Below, one piece after another: positions 35,129 to 43,338 of a stretch of DNA of 64,000 bases. Location: positions 1 through 64,000 of the forward strand of contig CAZWLJ010000008.1 of the NCBI GenBank assembly GCA_964634605.1, written 5' to 3'. Source of the stretch: UPXZ01 sp964634605. Its GTDB lineage: Bacteria > Bacteroidota > Bacteroidia > Bacteroidales > Paludibacteraceae. Each line of letters begins with the position of its first letter. Positions within the stretch are counted from its first letter, which is position 1. The notes beneath the pieces were generated by a model. The model saw only the letters and a program-made list of their open reading frames with translations, searched no databases and was not told where the DNA came from. Both the position numbers and the translations under genes were made by a program.

Positions 35129-35156
35129 TTCCCCATCCAGGTGGTTAGGGGGCTTA
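35129..35156 (+). repeat. C/G hairpin repeat directly upstream of dusB
   Basis: TTCCCC-ATCCAGG then TGGTTAGGGGGCTTA, ending 7 bases before the ATG at 35164. It is an inverted copy of the element at 34938-34963 across the divergent intergenic region. Confidence 0.65.
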
Positions 35157-35163
35157 TATTAGA

Positions 35164-36138
35164 ATGAAAATATCAAATATTTCTTTCCCCGACAAACCTT
35201 TGTTTCTGGCACCCATGGAAGATGTTACAGATCCTGCTTTCAGACTTCTTTGCAAGAAATTTGGAGCCGATATGGTTTATACAGAATTTATTTCTGCTGA
35301 CGCGCTGATAAGAAGTGTAAAACGTACGGAACAAAAGCTGACCATACACAATGAAGAACGACCGGTTGCCATTCAGCTTTATGGACGTGAAGCCGATGCT
35401 ATGTCAGAAGCTGCGCGTATTGCAGAGGAAGCCAATCCTGAAATAATTGACCTTAATTTTGGTTGTCCGGTAAAAAAAGTAGCTGGTAAAGGGGCAGGAG
35501 CAGGGCTGCTCAGAGATATACCCAAAATGCTTGAAATAACCACAGCGGTTGTAAAAGCTGTAAAAAAACCAGTGACAGTAAAAACCCGTCTCGGATGGGA
35601 TGAGGATAATAAGGTGATAATAGACTTAGCTGAGCAGTTGCAGGATTGTGGCATTGCTGCTTTGGCTATACATGGACGTACACGTTCTCAAATGTATAAA
35701 GGTGATGCTGACTGGACTTTGATTGGTGAAGTAAAAAATAATCAGCGAATGCATATTCCCATTATCGGAAACGGCGATGTAACCACACCGGAACGTGCAG
35801 CCGAATGTTTTGACAAGTATGGTGTGGACGCGGTTATGGTAGGTCGTGCAAGTATCGGGAAACCCTGGATTTTTGCTGAAATGAAACATTATCTGCTTAC
35901 CGGTGAAAAATTAAACCAGATGAGTTTTGAAGAGCAAAAAAACATTCTAAAACAGCAGGTGTTAGATGCTGTAAACTGGCTCGATGAAAGGAAGGGAATA
36001 CTTCATTCACGCCGTCATCTGGCTGCAACGCCTTTATTCAAAGGTATCCCAAATTTCAGGGATACACGAATAGCTATGCTTCGAACAGAAAGTATAAACG
36101 ACTTATTTGAAATTATTGATAATATTCATTTTATATAA
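35164..36138 (+). CDS. dusB: tRNA dihydrouridine synthase
   Basis: 324 residues. Flavin enzyme that reduces uridines in the tRNA D-loop with NADPH. Seen are the N-terminal LAPMEDVTDPAFR, the LNFGCPVKKVAGKGAGAG signature with the catalytic cysteine, the FMN-binding KTRLGWD, IHGRTRSQMYKG and the GNGDVTTPE and GRASIGKPW phosphate-binding segments. It fits the DusB group in order and size. Divergent from the U32 gene. The second tRNA-modification cluster (tsaE, mnmG) lies a few kilobases downstream. Confidence 0.95.
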   Translation: MKISNISFPDKPLFLAPMEDVTDPAFRLLCKKFGADMVYTEFISADALIRSVKRTEQKLTIHNEERPVAIQLYGREADAMSEAARIAEEANPEIIDLNFGCPVKKVAGKGAGAGLLRDIPKMLEITTAVVKAVKKPVTVKTRLGWDEDNKVIIDLAEQLQDCGIAALAIHGRTRSQMYKGDADWTLIGEVKNNQRMHIPIIGNGDVTTPERAAECFDKYGVDAVMVGRASIGKPWIFAEMKHYLLTGEKLNQMSFEEQKNILKQQVLDAVNWLDERKGILHSRRHLAATPLFKGIPNFRDTRIAMLRTESINDLFEIIDNIHFI

Positions 36139-36188
36139 GAATAGATTTATTTATAACGTTTTTATTAAAAACTATAAAATTATTATTT

Positions 36189-38234
36189 ATGTCATTCATT
36201 AAATCTGCATCCCTAATCGGATGTGTAATTATCGCATCATTGCTTATGACAACAGCTTGTAAAAGCCAAAAAGATGGTCAGTCAGCGGGTGTCAGGACTG
36301 AAAATCTCGATACCACAGCTAATCTTCGTAACGATTTCTATCAGTTTGCCACAGGCGGCTGGCAAAAAGCCAATCCACTTACAGGAGAGTATTCACGCTA
36401 TGGAAGTTTTGACAAACTTGCTGAAAATAACCGTGAACAACTCTGGGGATTGATTGAAGAAATAGCGTCAAAACCAGCTGCAAAAGGTACAGTTGAGCAG
36501 AAAATAGCCGACTTATTTAACCAGGCAATGGACAGCACAAAACTTAATAAAGATGGTTATGAACCTGTTAAGGCAGATTTGGAAAAGATTTCGGCTCTGA
36601 AAGACACCAAACAATTAATAGCCTTATTGCCTGAACTGATGCAAAATGGTATTAATCCATATTTTAATGTTTATGTAGATGCAGATCCGATGAACAGCAA
36701 TCAATATCTGGTACAAACATATCAGGGTGGGATAGGACTTGGAGAACGTGATTATTACCTCGAAAATGACGCAAATACAAAAAATATTCGTGATAAATAT
36801 GCTGCGCACATTGCCGGTATGTTTGAAAAGATGGGATTTACGACTGCTGATGCTGCAAAAAGTCGTGATGCTGTAATGAAAATTGAAACACGTTTGGCAA
36901 AATCGGCTTACGATAATGTAAAACTTCGTGACCCACGAGCCAACTATAATAAAATGACCGTTTCAGACTTACAAAAACTCGTACCTCAAATAGAATGGAA
37001 TACATTTTTTGCGAAGTACAACCTAAAAAATTTGAAGGATCTTTCTGTTTCTCAAAAGGAAAATCTTGTTGAAGTGGGTAATATCATTTCATCTGAACCT
37101 ATTGAAGCACAGAAAGCATACCTGCAATGGAAATTGATTGATGCTTCTGCCGCTTATCTGAGTGACGATATTAATCAGATGAATTTCGATTTTTATGGTA
37201 AGGTTCTCTCCGGTAAGGAACAACAGCAACCACGCTGGAAACGAGCTGTAAGTACTGTTGATGGTTCACTGGGTGAAGCAGTTGGACAAATGTATGTAAA
37301 AAAATATTTCCCGGCTAAATCGAAAGAACGTATGGTTCAGTTGGTTAAAAACCTGCAAACAGCATTGGGAGAGCGCATTCAGAAACTTGACTGGATGGGC
37401 GACAGCACCAAAGTGAAAGCAATGGAAAAACTGAACACCTTCCATGTTAAGGTTGGTTATCCCGACAAATGGCGTGATTATTCCTCACTGGATATTCAAA
37501 AAGACAGTTACTGGGCAAATATAAAGAGAGCAAACAAATTCGAAAGTGATTTTATGTTTGCAAAAATCGGTAAACCGGTTGATAAGGATGAATGGTTGAT
37601 GACACCTCAAACTGTAAATGCTTATTATAACCCATCCACTAACGAAATTTGTTTCCCGGCAGGTATTCTCCAATATCCGTTCTTCGATATGCAAGCCGAT
37701 GACGCATTCAATTATGGTGCAATCGGTGTGGTTATTGGTCACGAAATGACACACGGATTTGATGATCAGGGTCGTCAGTTTGACAAGGATGGTAACCTGA
37801 AAGACTGGTGGACCAAAGAAGATGGTGAGAAATTTAATGCCCGTGCCAAAGTACTTTCCGATTATTTCGACAAAATTGAGGTGGCACCCAATGTAAAAGC
37901 AAATGGTAAATTTACCCTCGGTGAAAATATCGCCGATCATGGTGGATTACAGGTTTCATATCATGCCCTTCAAAATGTATTGAAAACTTCACCTCTTGAA
38001 ACCAAAGATGGATTTACTCCGGAGCAACGTTTCTTCCTCGCTTATGCCAATGTTTGGGCAGGAAATATTCGTCCCGAAGAAATCCTTAAACGCACAAAAT
38101 CCGATCCGCATTCCCTGGGAAAATGGCGCGTAAATGGCGCTTTGCCTCATATTCAGGCCTGGTACGATGCTTTTAATGTTAAACAAACAGACAAAATGTA
38201 TCTTGCACCAGAAATAAGAGCTTCAATCTGGTAA
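36189..38234 (+). CDS. M13 family metalloendopeptidase (neprilysin-like, PepO) lipoprotein
   Basis: 681 residues. A signal peptide with lipobox (MTTAC, Cys24) suggests a membrane-anchored periplasmic enzyme. The M13 N-terminal helical domain begins at NDFYQFATGGWQKANP (about 49-64). The zinc site is VIGHEMTHGFDDQGR with a downstream ENIADHGGL third-ligand motif, and NAYYNPSTNEICFPAGILQ provides the substrate-binding NAYY. The C-terminal RVNGALPHIQAWYDAF and W-ending tail are typical of neprilysins. Such enzymes digest oligopeptides in Bacteroidetes. It has its own strong terminator. Confidence 0.95.
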   Translation: MSFIKSASLIGCVIIASLLMTTACKSQKDGQSAGVRTENLDTTANLRNDFYQFATGGWQKANPLTGEYSRYGSFDKLAENNREQLWGLIEEIASKPAAKGTVEQKIADLFNQAMDSTKLNKDGYEPVKADLEKISALKDTKQLIALLPELMQNGINPYFNVYVDADPMNSNQYLVQTYQGGIGLGERDYYLENDANTKNIRDKYAAHIAGMFEKMGFTTADAAKSRDAVMKIETRLAKSAYDNVKLRDPRANYNKMTVSDLQKLVPQIEWNTFFAKYNLKNLKDLSVSQKENLVEVGNIISSEPIEAQKAYLQWKLIDASAAYLSDDINQMNFDFYGKVLSGKEQQQPRWKRAVSTVDGSLGEAVGQMYVKKYFPAKSKERMVQLVKNLQTALGERIQKLDWMGDSTKVKAMEKLNTFHVKVGYPDKWRDYSSLDIQKDSYWANIKRANKFESDFMFAKIGKPVDKDEWLMTPQTVNAYYNPSTNEICFPAGILQYPFFDMQADDAFNYGAIGVVIGHEMTHGFDDQGRQFDKDGNLKDWWTKEDGEKFNARAKVLSDYFDKIEVAPNVKANGKFTLGENIADHGGLQVSYHALQNVLKTSPLETKDGFTPEQRFFLAYANVWAGNIRPEEILKRTKSDPHSLGKWRVNGALPHIQAWYDAFNVKQTDKMYLAPEIRASIW

Positions 38235-38251
38235 AAATAACAGACTGATAA

Positions 38252-38293
38252 ACAAATAACCCTGTCTGCAAATCAGCAAACAGGGTTATTTGT
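38252..38293. terminator. Bidirectional terminator after the M13 gene
   Basis: A perfect 14-base inverted repeat, ACAAATAACCCTGT / ACAGGGTTATTTGT, with a 14-base loop, placed between the M13 stop and the minus-strand small protein stop. Confidence 0.85.
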
Positions 38294-38302
38294 TTATATG
38301 AA

Positions 38303-38482
38303 TTAATCGTCTAGATTATCAATTTTCTTGTTTTTCCTGCGATTGTACTTGTTTTCAGGTTGAACCACTTTCGTGTGTAAAACAGGCTTGCCATGGGCTT
38401 TAATTTCATTCTCACGGCTTTCTTTCCTGGCAGCTTTTAAAGCATCCTTTATGGGATTGAATTTTTTCTTTTTTGTTTTCAT
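38303..38482 (-). CDS. Small basic conserved protein (59 residues)
   Basis: Read on the minus strand from the ATG at 38482. The protein starts MKTKKKKFNPIKDALKAARK, has a central segment ENEIKAHGKPVLHTKVVQPE, and ends in a basic tail with two acidic residues (NRRKNKKIDNLDD). About one third of residues are Lys or Arg, as in ribosome- or nucleic-acid-associated small proteins. I recall similar KKFNP-x-KDALKAARK proteins in Bacteroidetes, but none with a known role. It starts 6 bases after the tsaE stop and must be co-transcribed with it. It ends at the bidirectional terminator. Confidence 0.75.
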   Translation of the reverse strand: MKTKKKKFNPIKDALKAARKESRENEIKAHGKPVLHTKVVQPENKYNRRKNKKIDNLDD

Positions 38483-38488
38483 ACCAGT

Positions 38489-38923
38489 TTAATTCAATGG
38501 AGAAATTACAATCATCCGAATTCCTTTTTCAGTTTCTTCGATATCCACATTCACTGCGTTGTCGGGTAGGAGAGAGGCTATGTTTTCCGACCATTCGATA
38601 AAACAATAATTTCCGCTGTATAAATATTCTTCTGCTCCAAGATCAAGAGCTTCCTGAATTTTATTTATCCGGTAACAATCGAAATGATAAATGATACTTC
38701 CATCTGCCGCTTCATATTCATTCACTATGGAGAAGGTCGGACTGTTTACGGTTTCCTTTACACCCATCTCTTCACAAATAGCTTTTATGAAAGTAGTTTT
38801 TCCAGCACCCATTTTTCCGTTGAAACAATAAACGGTTTCTTTATTCGATTTTAGATAAGTTAAAAATTGTTTAGCGGTAAATTTGATTGTGTGCAAATTT
38901 TTAATTGTTAAAATTGTCATCAT
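38489..38923 (-). CDS. tsaE: tRNA threonylcarbamoyladenosine biosynthesis ATPase TsaE
   Basis: 144 residues from the ATG at 38923; a second ATG follows directly and an in-frame TTG at 38983 would add 20 more, neither preferred. TsaE is the ATPase that works with TsaB and TsaD to place t6A at position 37 of ANN-reading tRNAs. The Walker A loop is GKMGAGKTTFIKAI, followed by NSPTFSIVNEY, HFDCYRI and FIEWSENI, as in the family. In many Bacteroidota tsaE is a neighbour of porX; here they are about 18 kb apart. The 59-residue basic protein is 6 bases downstream. Confidence 0.93.
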   Translation of the reverse strand: MMTILTIKNLHTIKFTAKQFLTYLKSNKETVYCFNGKMGAGKTTFIKAICEEMGVKETVNSPTFSIVNEYEAADGSIIYHFDCYRINKIQEALDLGAEEYLYSGNYCFIEWSENIASLLPDNAVNVDIEETEKGIRMIVISPLN

Positions 38924-39048
38924 ATTTCGTTGAAATAAAATATTGATTGGTTTGAATGATTGGGTTTTTTTTTTGAATTGCAAAAATTTAGTGAATTTCC
39001 GGCTTTTAATTCTTGTTAATGGTACACAAAGTGATGAATATTAAATTC

Positions 39049-40866
39049 TCAGACAGTCAAATCGGAGTGAAAGTGTTTGTAAATGATTGATGCTCTGTTA
39101 GTTCCGATGATTTTTTCTATGTCTGATATCTCTGCTGATCTGATGCGTTTTACACTTTTAAAATGCTTTATCAGTTCATTTTTTGTTTTTTCGCCAATAC
39201 CGCGAATATTATCGAGTTCGGAAGCTGTCTGAGTTTTGCTTCTTTTGTCGCGATGAAAAGTAATAGCAAATCGATGAACCTCTTCCTGAATAAATGCAAG
39301 TAATTTGAAAAGTGTGTCGTTTGGTTTCATCCCGATTTCTTTCGGTGGAAAACCGTAGAGCAATTCACTGGTTTTATGCTTGTCGTTTTTTGCAAGTCCG
39401 GCAATAGGAATTTTCAGATTTAATTCATCTTCTATTACCTGTCTGATTACTTCCATCTGACCTATACCTCCGTCAGCAATTATCAAATCGGGTAGTGGTG
39501 TATTTTCATTGATCATACGTGAATAGCGTCTTTTTACCACCTCTTTCATCGATGCATAATCATCCGGACCCTGAACAGTTTTAATTATATATTTACGATA
39601 ATCTTTTTTTGAAGGTTTTGCTTTCTTAAAAACCACACAAGCTGCAACTGCATCCGATCCCGATATATTTGAATTATCAAAAGCCTCAATAGTCATCGGT
39701 ATTTTTTCAAGATGTAGTTTTTGCTGTATTTCAGATAATATCTGGATGCTTTTTTGATCCGGATTTAATTTTTCTGATTGTTTGAGTTTTTCAAGTTTAT
39801 ATTGTTTTACATTTTGTTCGGATAATTCAAGTAATTTCTTTCGATCACCACGTTGGGGCATGATGAAATTAACATTCGAAAGTTTAAAATCTACCTGAAA
39901 AGGAATAATAATGTCTTTTGAATTACTATCCAGTCTTTCACGCAGTTCAACAATTGCAGTTGCCAGAATATCTTCTTTTGTTTCATCCAGTTGTTTCCGG
40001 TATTCAATGGTATAACCCTGTATGATTGATCCTTTTGAAACACGTAAGATGTTCACATAAGCTGCATTTTCATCTTCTTCGTAACCAAACACATCTGTAT
40101 TATTCACAACAGAATTTGCTATGATTGATTTTGCTTTATAATTTTCAATCAGATCATATTTTAGCTTTATCTCGTTAGCTTCTTCGTACCGATATTCCGA
40201 TGCCAATTTTTTCATTCTGGAAAACAACATTTTGCTTATCTCGTTTGCATCTCCCAGAATTATTTTACGTATTTCATCAATATCTTTTCTGTAATTTTCC
40301 CGGCTTTGCAGAGCTTCGCAAGGACCCTTGCAGTTTCGGATGTGATATTCAAGACAAAGTTTGAATTTCTTTTGTTGAATTTTTTCTTCAGTCAGAGGTA
40401 GTGTGCAGGTTCTAATTTTATATAGTTTATGTATAACTTCAAGTATGGCATTAATAGTCCATACAGAACTGAAAGGGCCGAAGTATTCTCCGTATTTTTT
40501 ATTAATATTTCTGGTTTTGAATACCCGGGGAAATTCTTCTTTTGTTATGCAAATGCTCGGATATGTTTTTCCATCCTTCATCATTGCATTGTAGCGGGGC
40601 ATGTATTCTTTTATCAGATTGTTTTCAAGAAGCAGTGCATCTTCTGGTGTCGCTACAACAATATGTCTTAGATAGGCTATGTTTTTTACCAAAACATTCA
40701 GCTTGGCTATATCATGCGTTTTGTTGAAGTATGAAGAAACCCTTTTTTTTAGATTTTTAGCTTTGCCTACATAAATGATTTCATCTTTATCATTGAAATA
40801 CTGATATACTCCGGGAGTTTCCGGAAGTAAATCAATTTGTTCTTTTAATGATAATCTTGCAGTCAT
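39049..40866 (-). CDS. uvrC: Excinuclease ABC subunit C
   Basis: 605 residues from the ATG at 40866; an in-frame GTG at 40881 lies inside a parS palindrome and is rejected. UvrC makes the 3' and 5' incisions in nucleotide excision repair. The GIY-YIG domain is N-terminal (PGVYQYFNDKDEIIYVGKAK), the UVR motif sits around 205-240 (LFSRMKKLASEYRYEEANEI), the RNase H-like endonuclease has AFDNSNISGSDAVA and IADGGIGQM, and the HhH pair ends the protein (LDNIRGIGEKTKNELIKHF). Size is normal. The two parS-like sites lie between its start and the mnmG stop. Confidence 0.96.
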   Translation of the reverse strand: MTARLSLKEQIDLLPETPGVYQYFNDKDEIIYVGKAKNLKKRVSSYFNKTHDIAKLNVLVKNIAYLRHIVVATPEDALLLENNLIKEYMPRYNAMMKDGKTYPSICITKEEFPRVFKTRNINKKYGEYFGPFSSVWTINAILEVIHKLYKIRTCTLPLTEEKIQQKKFKLCLEYHIRNCKGPCEALQSRENYRKDIDEIRKIILGDANEISKMLFSRMKKLASEYRYEEANEIKLKYDLIENYKAKSIIANSVVNNTDVFGYEEDENAAYVNILRVSKGSIIQGYTIEYRKQLDETKEDILATAIVELRERLDSNSKDIIIPFQVDFKLSNVNFIMPQRGDRKKLLELSEQNVKQYKLEKLKQSEKLNPDQKSIQILSEIQQKLHLEKIPMTIEAFDNSNISGSDAVAACVVFKKAKPSKKDYRKYIIKTVQGPDDYASMKEVVKRRYSRMINENTPLPDLIIADGGIGQMEVIRQVIEDELNLKIPIAGLAKNDKHKTSELLYGFPPKEIGMKPNDTLFKLLAFIQEEVHRFAITFHRDKRSKTQTASELDNIRGIGEKTKNELIKHFKSVKRIRSAEISDIEKIIGTNRASIIYKHFHSDLTV

Positions 40867-40874
40867 ATGTAAAA

Positions 40875-40888
40875 GTTCCACGTGGAAC
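40875..40888. promoter_or_regulatory. parS: parS-like site 1 (ParB-binding palindrome)
   Basis: A perfect 14-base palindrome GTTCCACGTGGAAC, 8 bases upstream of the uvrC ATG. This equals the parS core known from several phyla, including Myxococcus, and is close to the Bacillus site TGTTTCACGTGAAACA. Confidence 0.8.
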
Positions 40889-40963
40889 AGATGTTTATAT
40901 TTTTTTCTTTAAGGGAAACTGAAATTCTGTTAAATAAAGAAATTCAATCATTTACATCATTTT

Positions 40964-40979
40964 TGTTCCACGTGGAACA
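40964..40979. promoter_or_regulatory. parS: parS-like site 2 (ParB-binding palindrome)
   Basis: TGTTCCACGTGGAACA, a perfect 16-base palindrome that extends with flanking T/A residues to 22 bases (40961-40982). It lies 90 bases from site 1 in the 125-base gap between mnmG and uvrC. Confidence 0.85.
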
Positions 40980-40991
40980 AAAAACAATAAT

Positions 40992-42866
40992 CTATCTTCC
41001 CATCAGCACAAGAAGAATATTCACGTCACTTGGTGAAATACCAGGAATACGGCTTGCTTGTCCGATGGTTTCGGGGTTAATACGTTGTAATTTTTGACGG
41101 GCTTCAGTTGATAATGATTGAATGGTTTCGTAATCAAGTTTATCTTTGATGTAGATATTCTCCAGTCGCTGAAGTTTATCAGCTATCAGTTTTTCCCTTT
41201 CGATGTAACCTGAATATTTTAGAATAATTTCAGCGCTTTCCACAATTTCTTCTCTGATTTCGGTGATACTGTCCAGTTTTTGAAGGAGTGAGGGAATGGC
41301 GTCGGCCAGATCATTTATACCAAGTTGCGGACGAAGAACCAGGTCGGACAATCTGCATCCATGTGATAATTCTGCAGAATTTTTTGAAGTAAGATAAGAG
41401 TTGATATCTTTCGGTTTAACCGGTGTTGTTTTAAGAAAATGGTTTAATCCGTCCATTTCTTTTTTCTTGTTTTTGTACTGTTCCATGCGATTGCTGTTAG
41501 CTAAACCGATATCGTGGGATTTTTCAGTCAGTCTTTCATCGGCGTTGTCCTGACGAAGTAAAATGCGGTACTCGGCACGCGATGTAAACATCCGGTAGGG
41601 TTCATCCACACCTTTTGTTACCAAATCATCAATTAATACTCCGATGTACGCTTCATTCCTGTGCAGAATAAACTCATTTCCGCCGTTAATATTAATATGA
41701 GCGTTGATGCCGGCAACCAAACCCTGACCCGCAGCTTCTTCGTAACCGGTTGTGCCATTCACCTGGCCTGCAAAAAACAGATTTTTTATTCGCTTTGTCT
41801 CTAATGTGTGTTTCAACTGTGTTGGGTCGAAGAAATCGTACTCTATGGCATAGCCAGGTCGATAAAGCTGTACATTTTCTAAACCGGGAACAGTATGGAT
41901 CGCATCAATTTGAGTTTGAAGCGGGAGGGAGGATGAAAATCCGTTAATATACCATTCGCGTGAATTGACTCCTTCGGGTTCCAGAAACAATTGGTGCGAA
42001 TTTTTATCGGCAAAAGTAACAATCTTGGTCTCGATACTCGGGCAGTAACGTGGTCCGATACTCTGAATCTGCCCGTTGTAAAGGGGCGAAAAGTCGAGTC
42101 CCTTATTCAGTATTTGATGTGTTTTTTCGTTCGTGTAGGTAATCCAGCAACTTTGCTGTTTTAATCCACGCCTTACTTCTTTCAGAAATGAAAATTTGTG
42201 AAAATCATCATCACCGGGTTGTTCGGTCAGATGAGTAAAATCAATCGTTCGTCCGTCAACACGCATCGGGGTTCCCGTTTTCATCCTGTCGGTAGTGAAT
42301 CCGATCGTTTTCAATTGCTCAGTAATACCAAACGAAGCAGGTTCTGATACTCTGCCCCCGGTCATTTGGTTTTTACCTACATGCATCAGTCCGGAAAGGA
42401 AAGTGCCTGCAGTAAGTACCACTGATTTTGCTCTGATTTCAACTCCCAGAGCAGTAACAACACCAACAACAGCATTATTTTTAAAAATAAATCGTGTAAC
42501 AGTATCTTGCCAAATATACAGCTTGTCTGTATTGGAAACTATATTTATCCATTCGTCAATAAAATGCTTGCGATCGCTCTGTGACCGTGGACTCCACATG
42601 GCAGGCCCTTTCGAACGGTTGAGCATGCGGAACTGGATAGCCGTTTTGTCTGTCACAATTCCCATCTGTCCGCCCAGTGCATCTATCTCCCTTACTATCT
42701 GTCCTTTAGCAATCCCGCCTACCGCAGGATTACAGCTCATCTGCGCTATTTTATTCATATCCATTGTGATAAGCAGTGTTTTCGAGCCCAAATTGGCTGC
42801 TGCCACTGCTGCTTCGCATCCGGCATGTCCGGCACCTATCACAATCACATCATAGTTGAAATCCAT
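40992..42866 (-). CDS. mnmG: tRNA uridine-5-carboxymethylaminomethyl modification enzyme MnmG (GidA)
   Basis: 624 residues from the ATG at 42866 (MDFNYDVIVIGAGHAGCEAA); the frame extends upstream without a better start. With MnmE it makes the cmnm5 modification at U34 of tRNAs. The FAD-binding GAGHAGCEA, the MSCNPAVGGIAKG signature with the conserved Cys, RGPR-like KGPAMWSPRSQSDR, the GTP-partner region around GYEEAAGQGL and the C-terminal helical domain are all seen. Historically gidA (glucose-inhibited division) because it lies near oriC in many bacteria, which fits the nearby parS sites and origin candidate. Confidence 0.97.
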   Translation of the reverse strand: MDFNYDVIVIGAGHAGCEAAVAAANLGSKTLLITMDMNKIAQMSCNPAVGGIAKGQIVREIDALGGQMGIVTDKTAIQFRMLNRSKGPAMWSPRSQSDRKHFIDEWINIVSNTDKLYIWQDTVTRFIFKNNAVVGVVTALGVEIRAKSVVLTAGTFLSGLMHVGKNQMTGGRVSEPASFGITEQLKTIGFTTDRMKTGTPMRVDGRTIDFTHLTEQPGDDDFHKFSFLKEVRRGLKQQSCWITYTNEKTHQILNKGLDFSPLYNGQIQSIGPRYCPSIETKIVTFADKNSHQLFLEPEGVNSREWYINGFSSSLPLQTQIDAIHTVPGLENVQLYRPGYAIEYDFFDPTQLKHTLETKRIKNLFFAGQVNGTTGYEEAAGQGLVAGINAHININGGNEFILHRNEAYIGVLIDDLVTKGVDEPYRMFTSRAEYRILLRQDNADERLTEKSHDIGLANSNRMEQYKNKKKEMDGLNHFLKTTPVKPKDINSYLTSKNSAELSHGCRLSDLVLRPQLGINDLADAIPSLLQKLDSITEIREEIVESAEIILKYSGYIEREKLIADKLQRLENIYIKDKLDYETIQSLSTEARQKLQRINPETIGQASRIPGISPSDVNILLVLMGR

Positions 42867-42887
42867 AAATAATTCATTTAGAGAATG

Positions 42888-42895
42888 CAAAGGTA
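42888..42895 (-). promoter_or_regulatory. Bacteroidota -7 promoter element for mnmG
   Basis: TACCTTTG on the minus strand, exact consensus, 21 bases before the ATG at 42866. A weaker ATTG lies 19 bases further upstream. Confidence 0.6.
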
Positions 42896-42968
42896 ACAAG
42901 TTTCGTTGTTTTAGCAATGAAACAAAAGTCTGCATTGATTTTGCTTAACATTCTGAAATAAACAAAAC

Positions 42969-42996
42969 GACCGGAACAAACAGAATGTTTCCGGTC
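42969..42996 (-). terminator. Intrinsic terminator after the SemiSWEET-like gene
   Basis: GACCGGAA and TTCCGGTC arms (42969-42976 and 42989-42996) with a 12-base loop; in the minus direction it is followed by GTTTTGTTT. It separates the 43021-43248 gene from mnmG. Confidence 0.75.
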
Positions 42997-43020
42997 GCAA
43001 GAAATTTTAATACGGTTTTA

Positions 43021-43248
43021 TTACTCCTGAGTTTTATTTTTGGCTATAAATAAATAATAAATCTGAATGAGCGCAATCAGCCCGTTTGATACGATCAGGG
43101 GCCATTTCCAACCTAAAAGTATTCCATAAAGTACAAAAAACGTACAGCCAATGAAATTTATAATTCGAATTCTTCTGATTTTTTTCGGGAGAAAAGAAAC
43201 AACCAGAAAAGCCATAGCAAGGTAACCAATCAGTTCTGTTATATTCAT
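43021..43248 (-). CDS. Small membrane protein, SemiSWEET/YgjV-like
   Basis: 75 residues with three predicted membrane helices (about 4-20, 28-46 and 50-68). The spacing, the glycine and proline positions (LIGYLAMAFLVVSFLPKKIRR) and the NFIGCTFFVLYGILLGWKWP segment resemble half-transporters of the SemiSWEET/PQ-loop type and the YgjV family. SemiSWEETs move sugars as dimers; whether this one does is unknown. It stands alone, ended by a terminator before mnmG. Confidence 0.65.
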   Translation of the reverse strand: MNITELIGYLAMAFLVVSFLPKKIRRIRIINFIGCTFFVLYGILLGWKWPLIVSNGLIALIQIYYLFIAKNKTQE

Positions 43249-43338
43249 TTTAAAAGTTTAAAAAATTGGCTGTAAAAATAGAACAATTATTCCGTATATC
43301 AATTTTTTCTCATTATGGGAAGCTTTTTTCTTCGGAAA

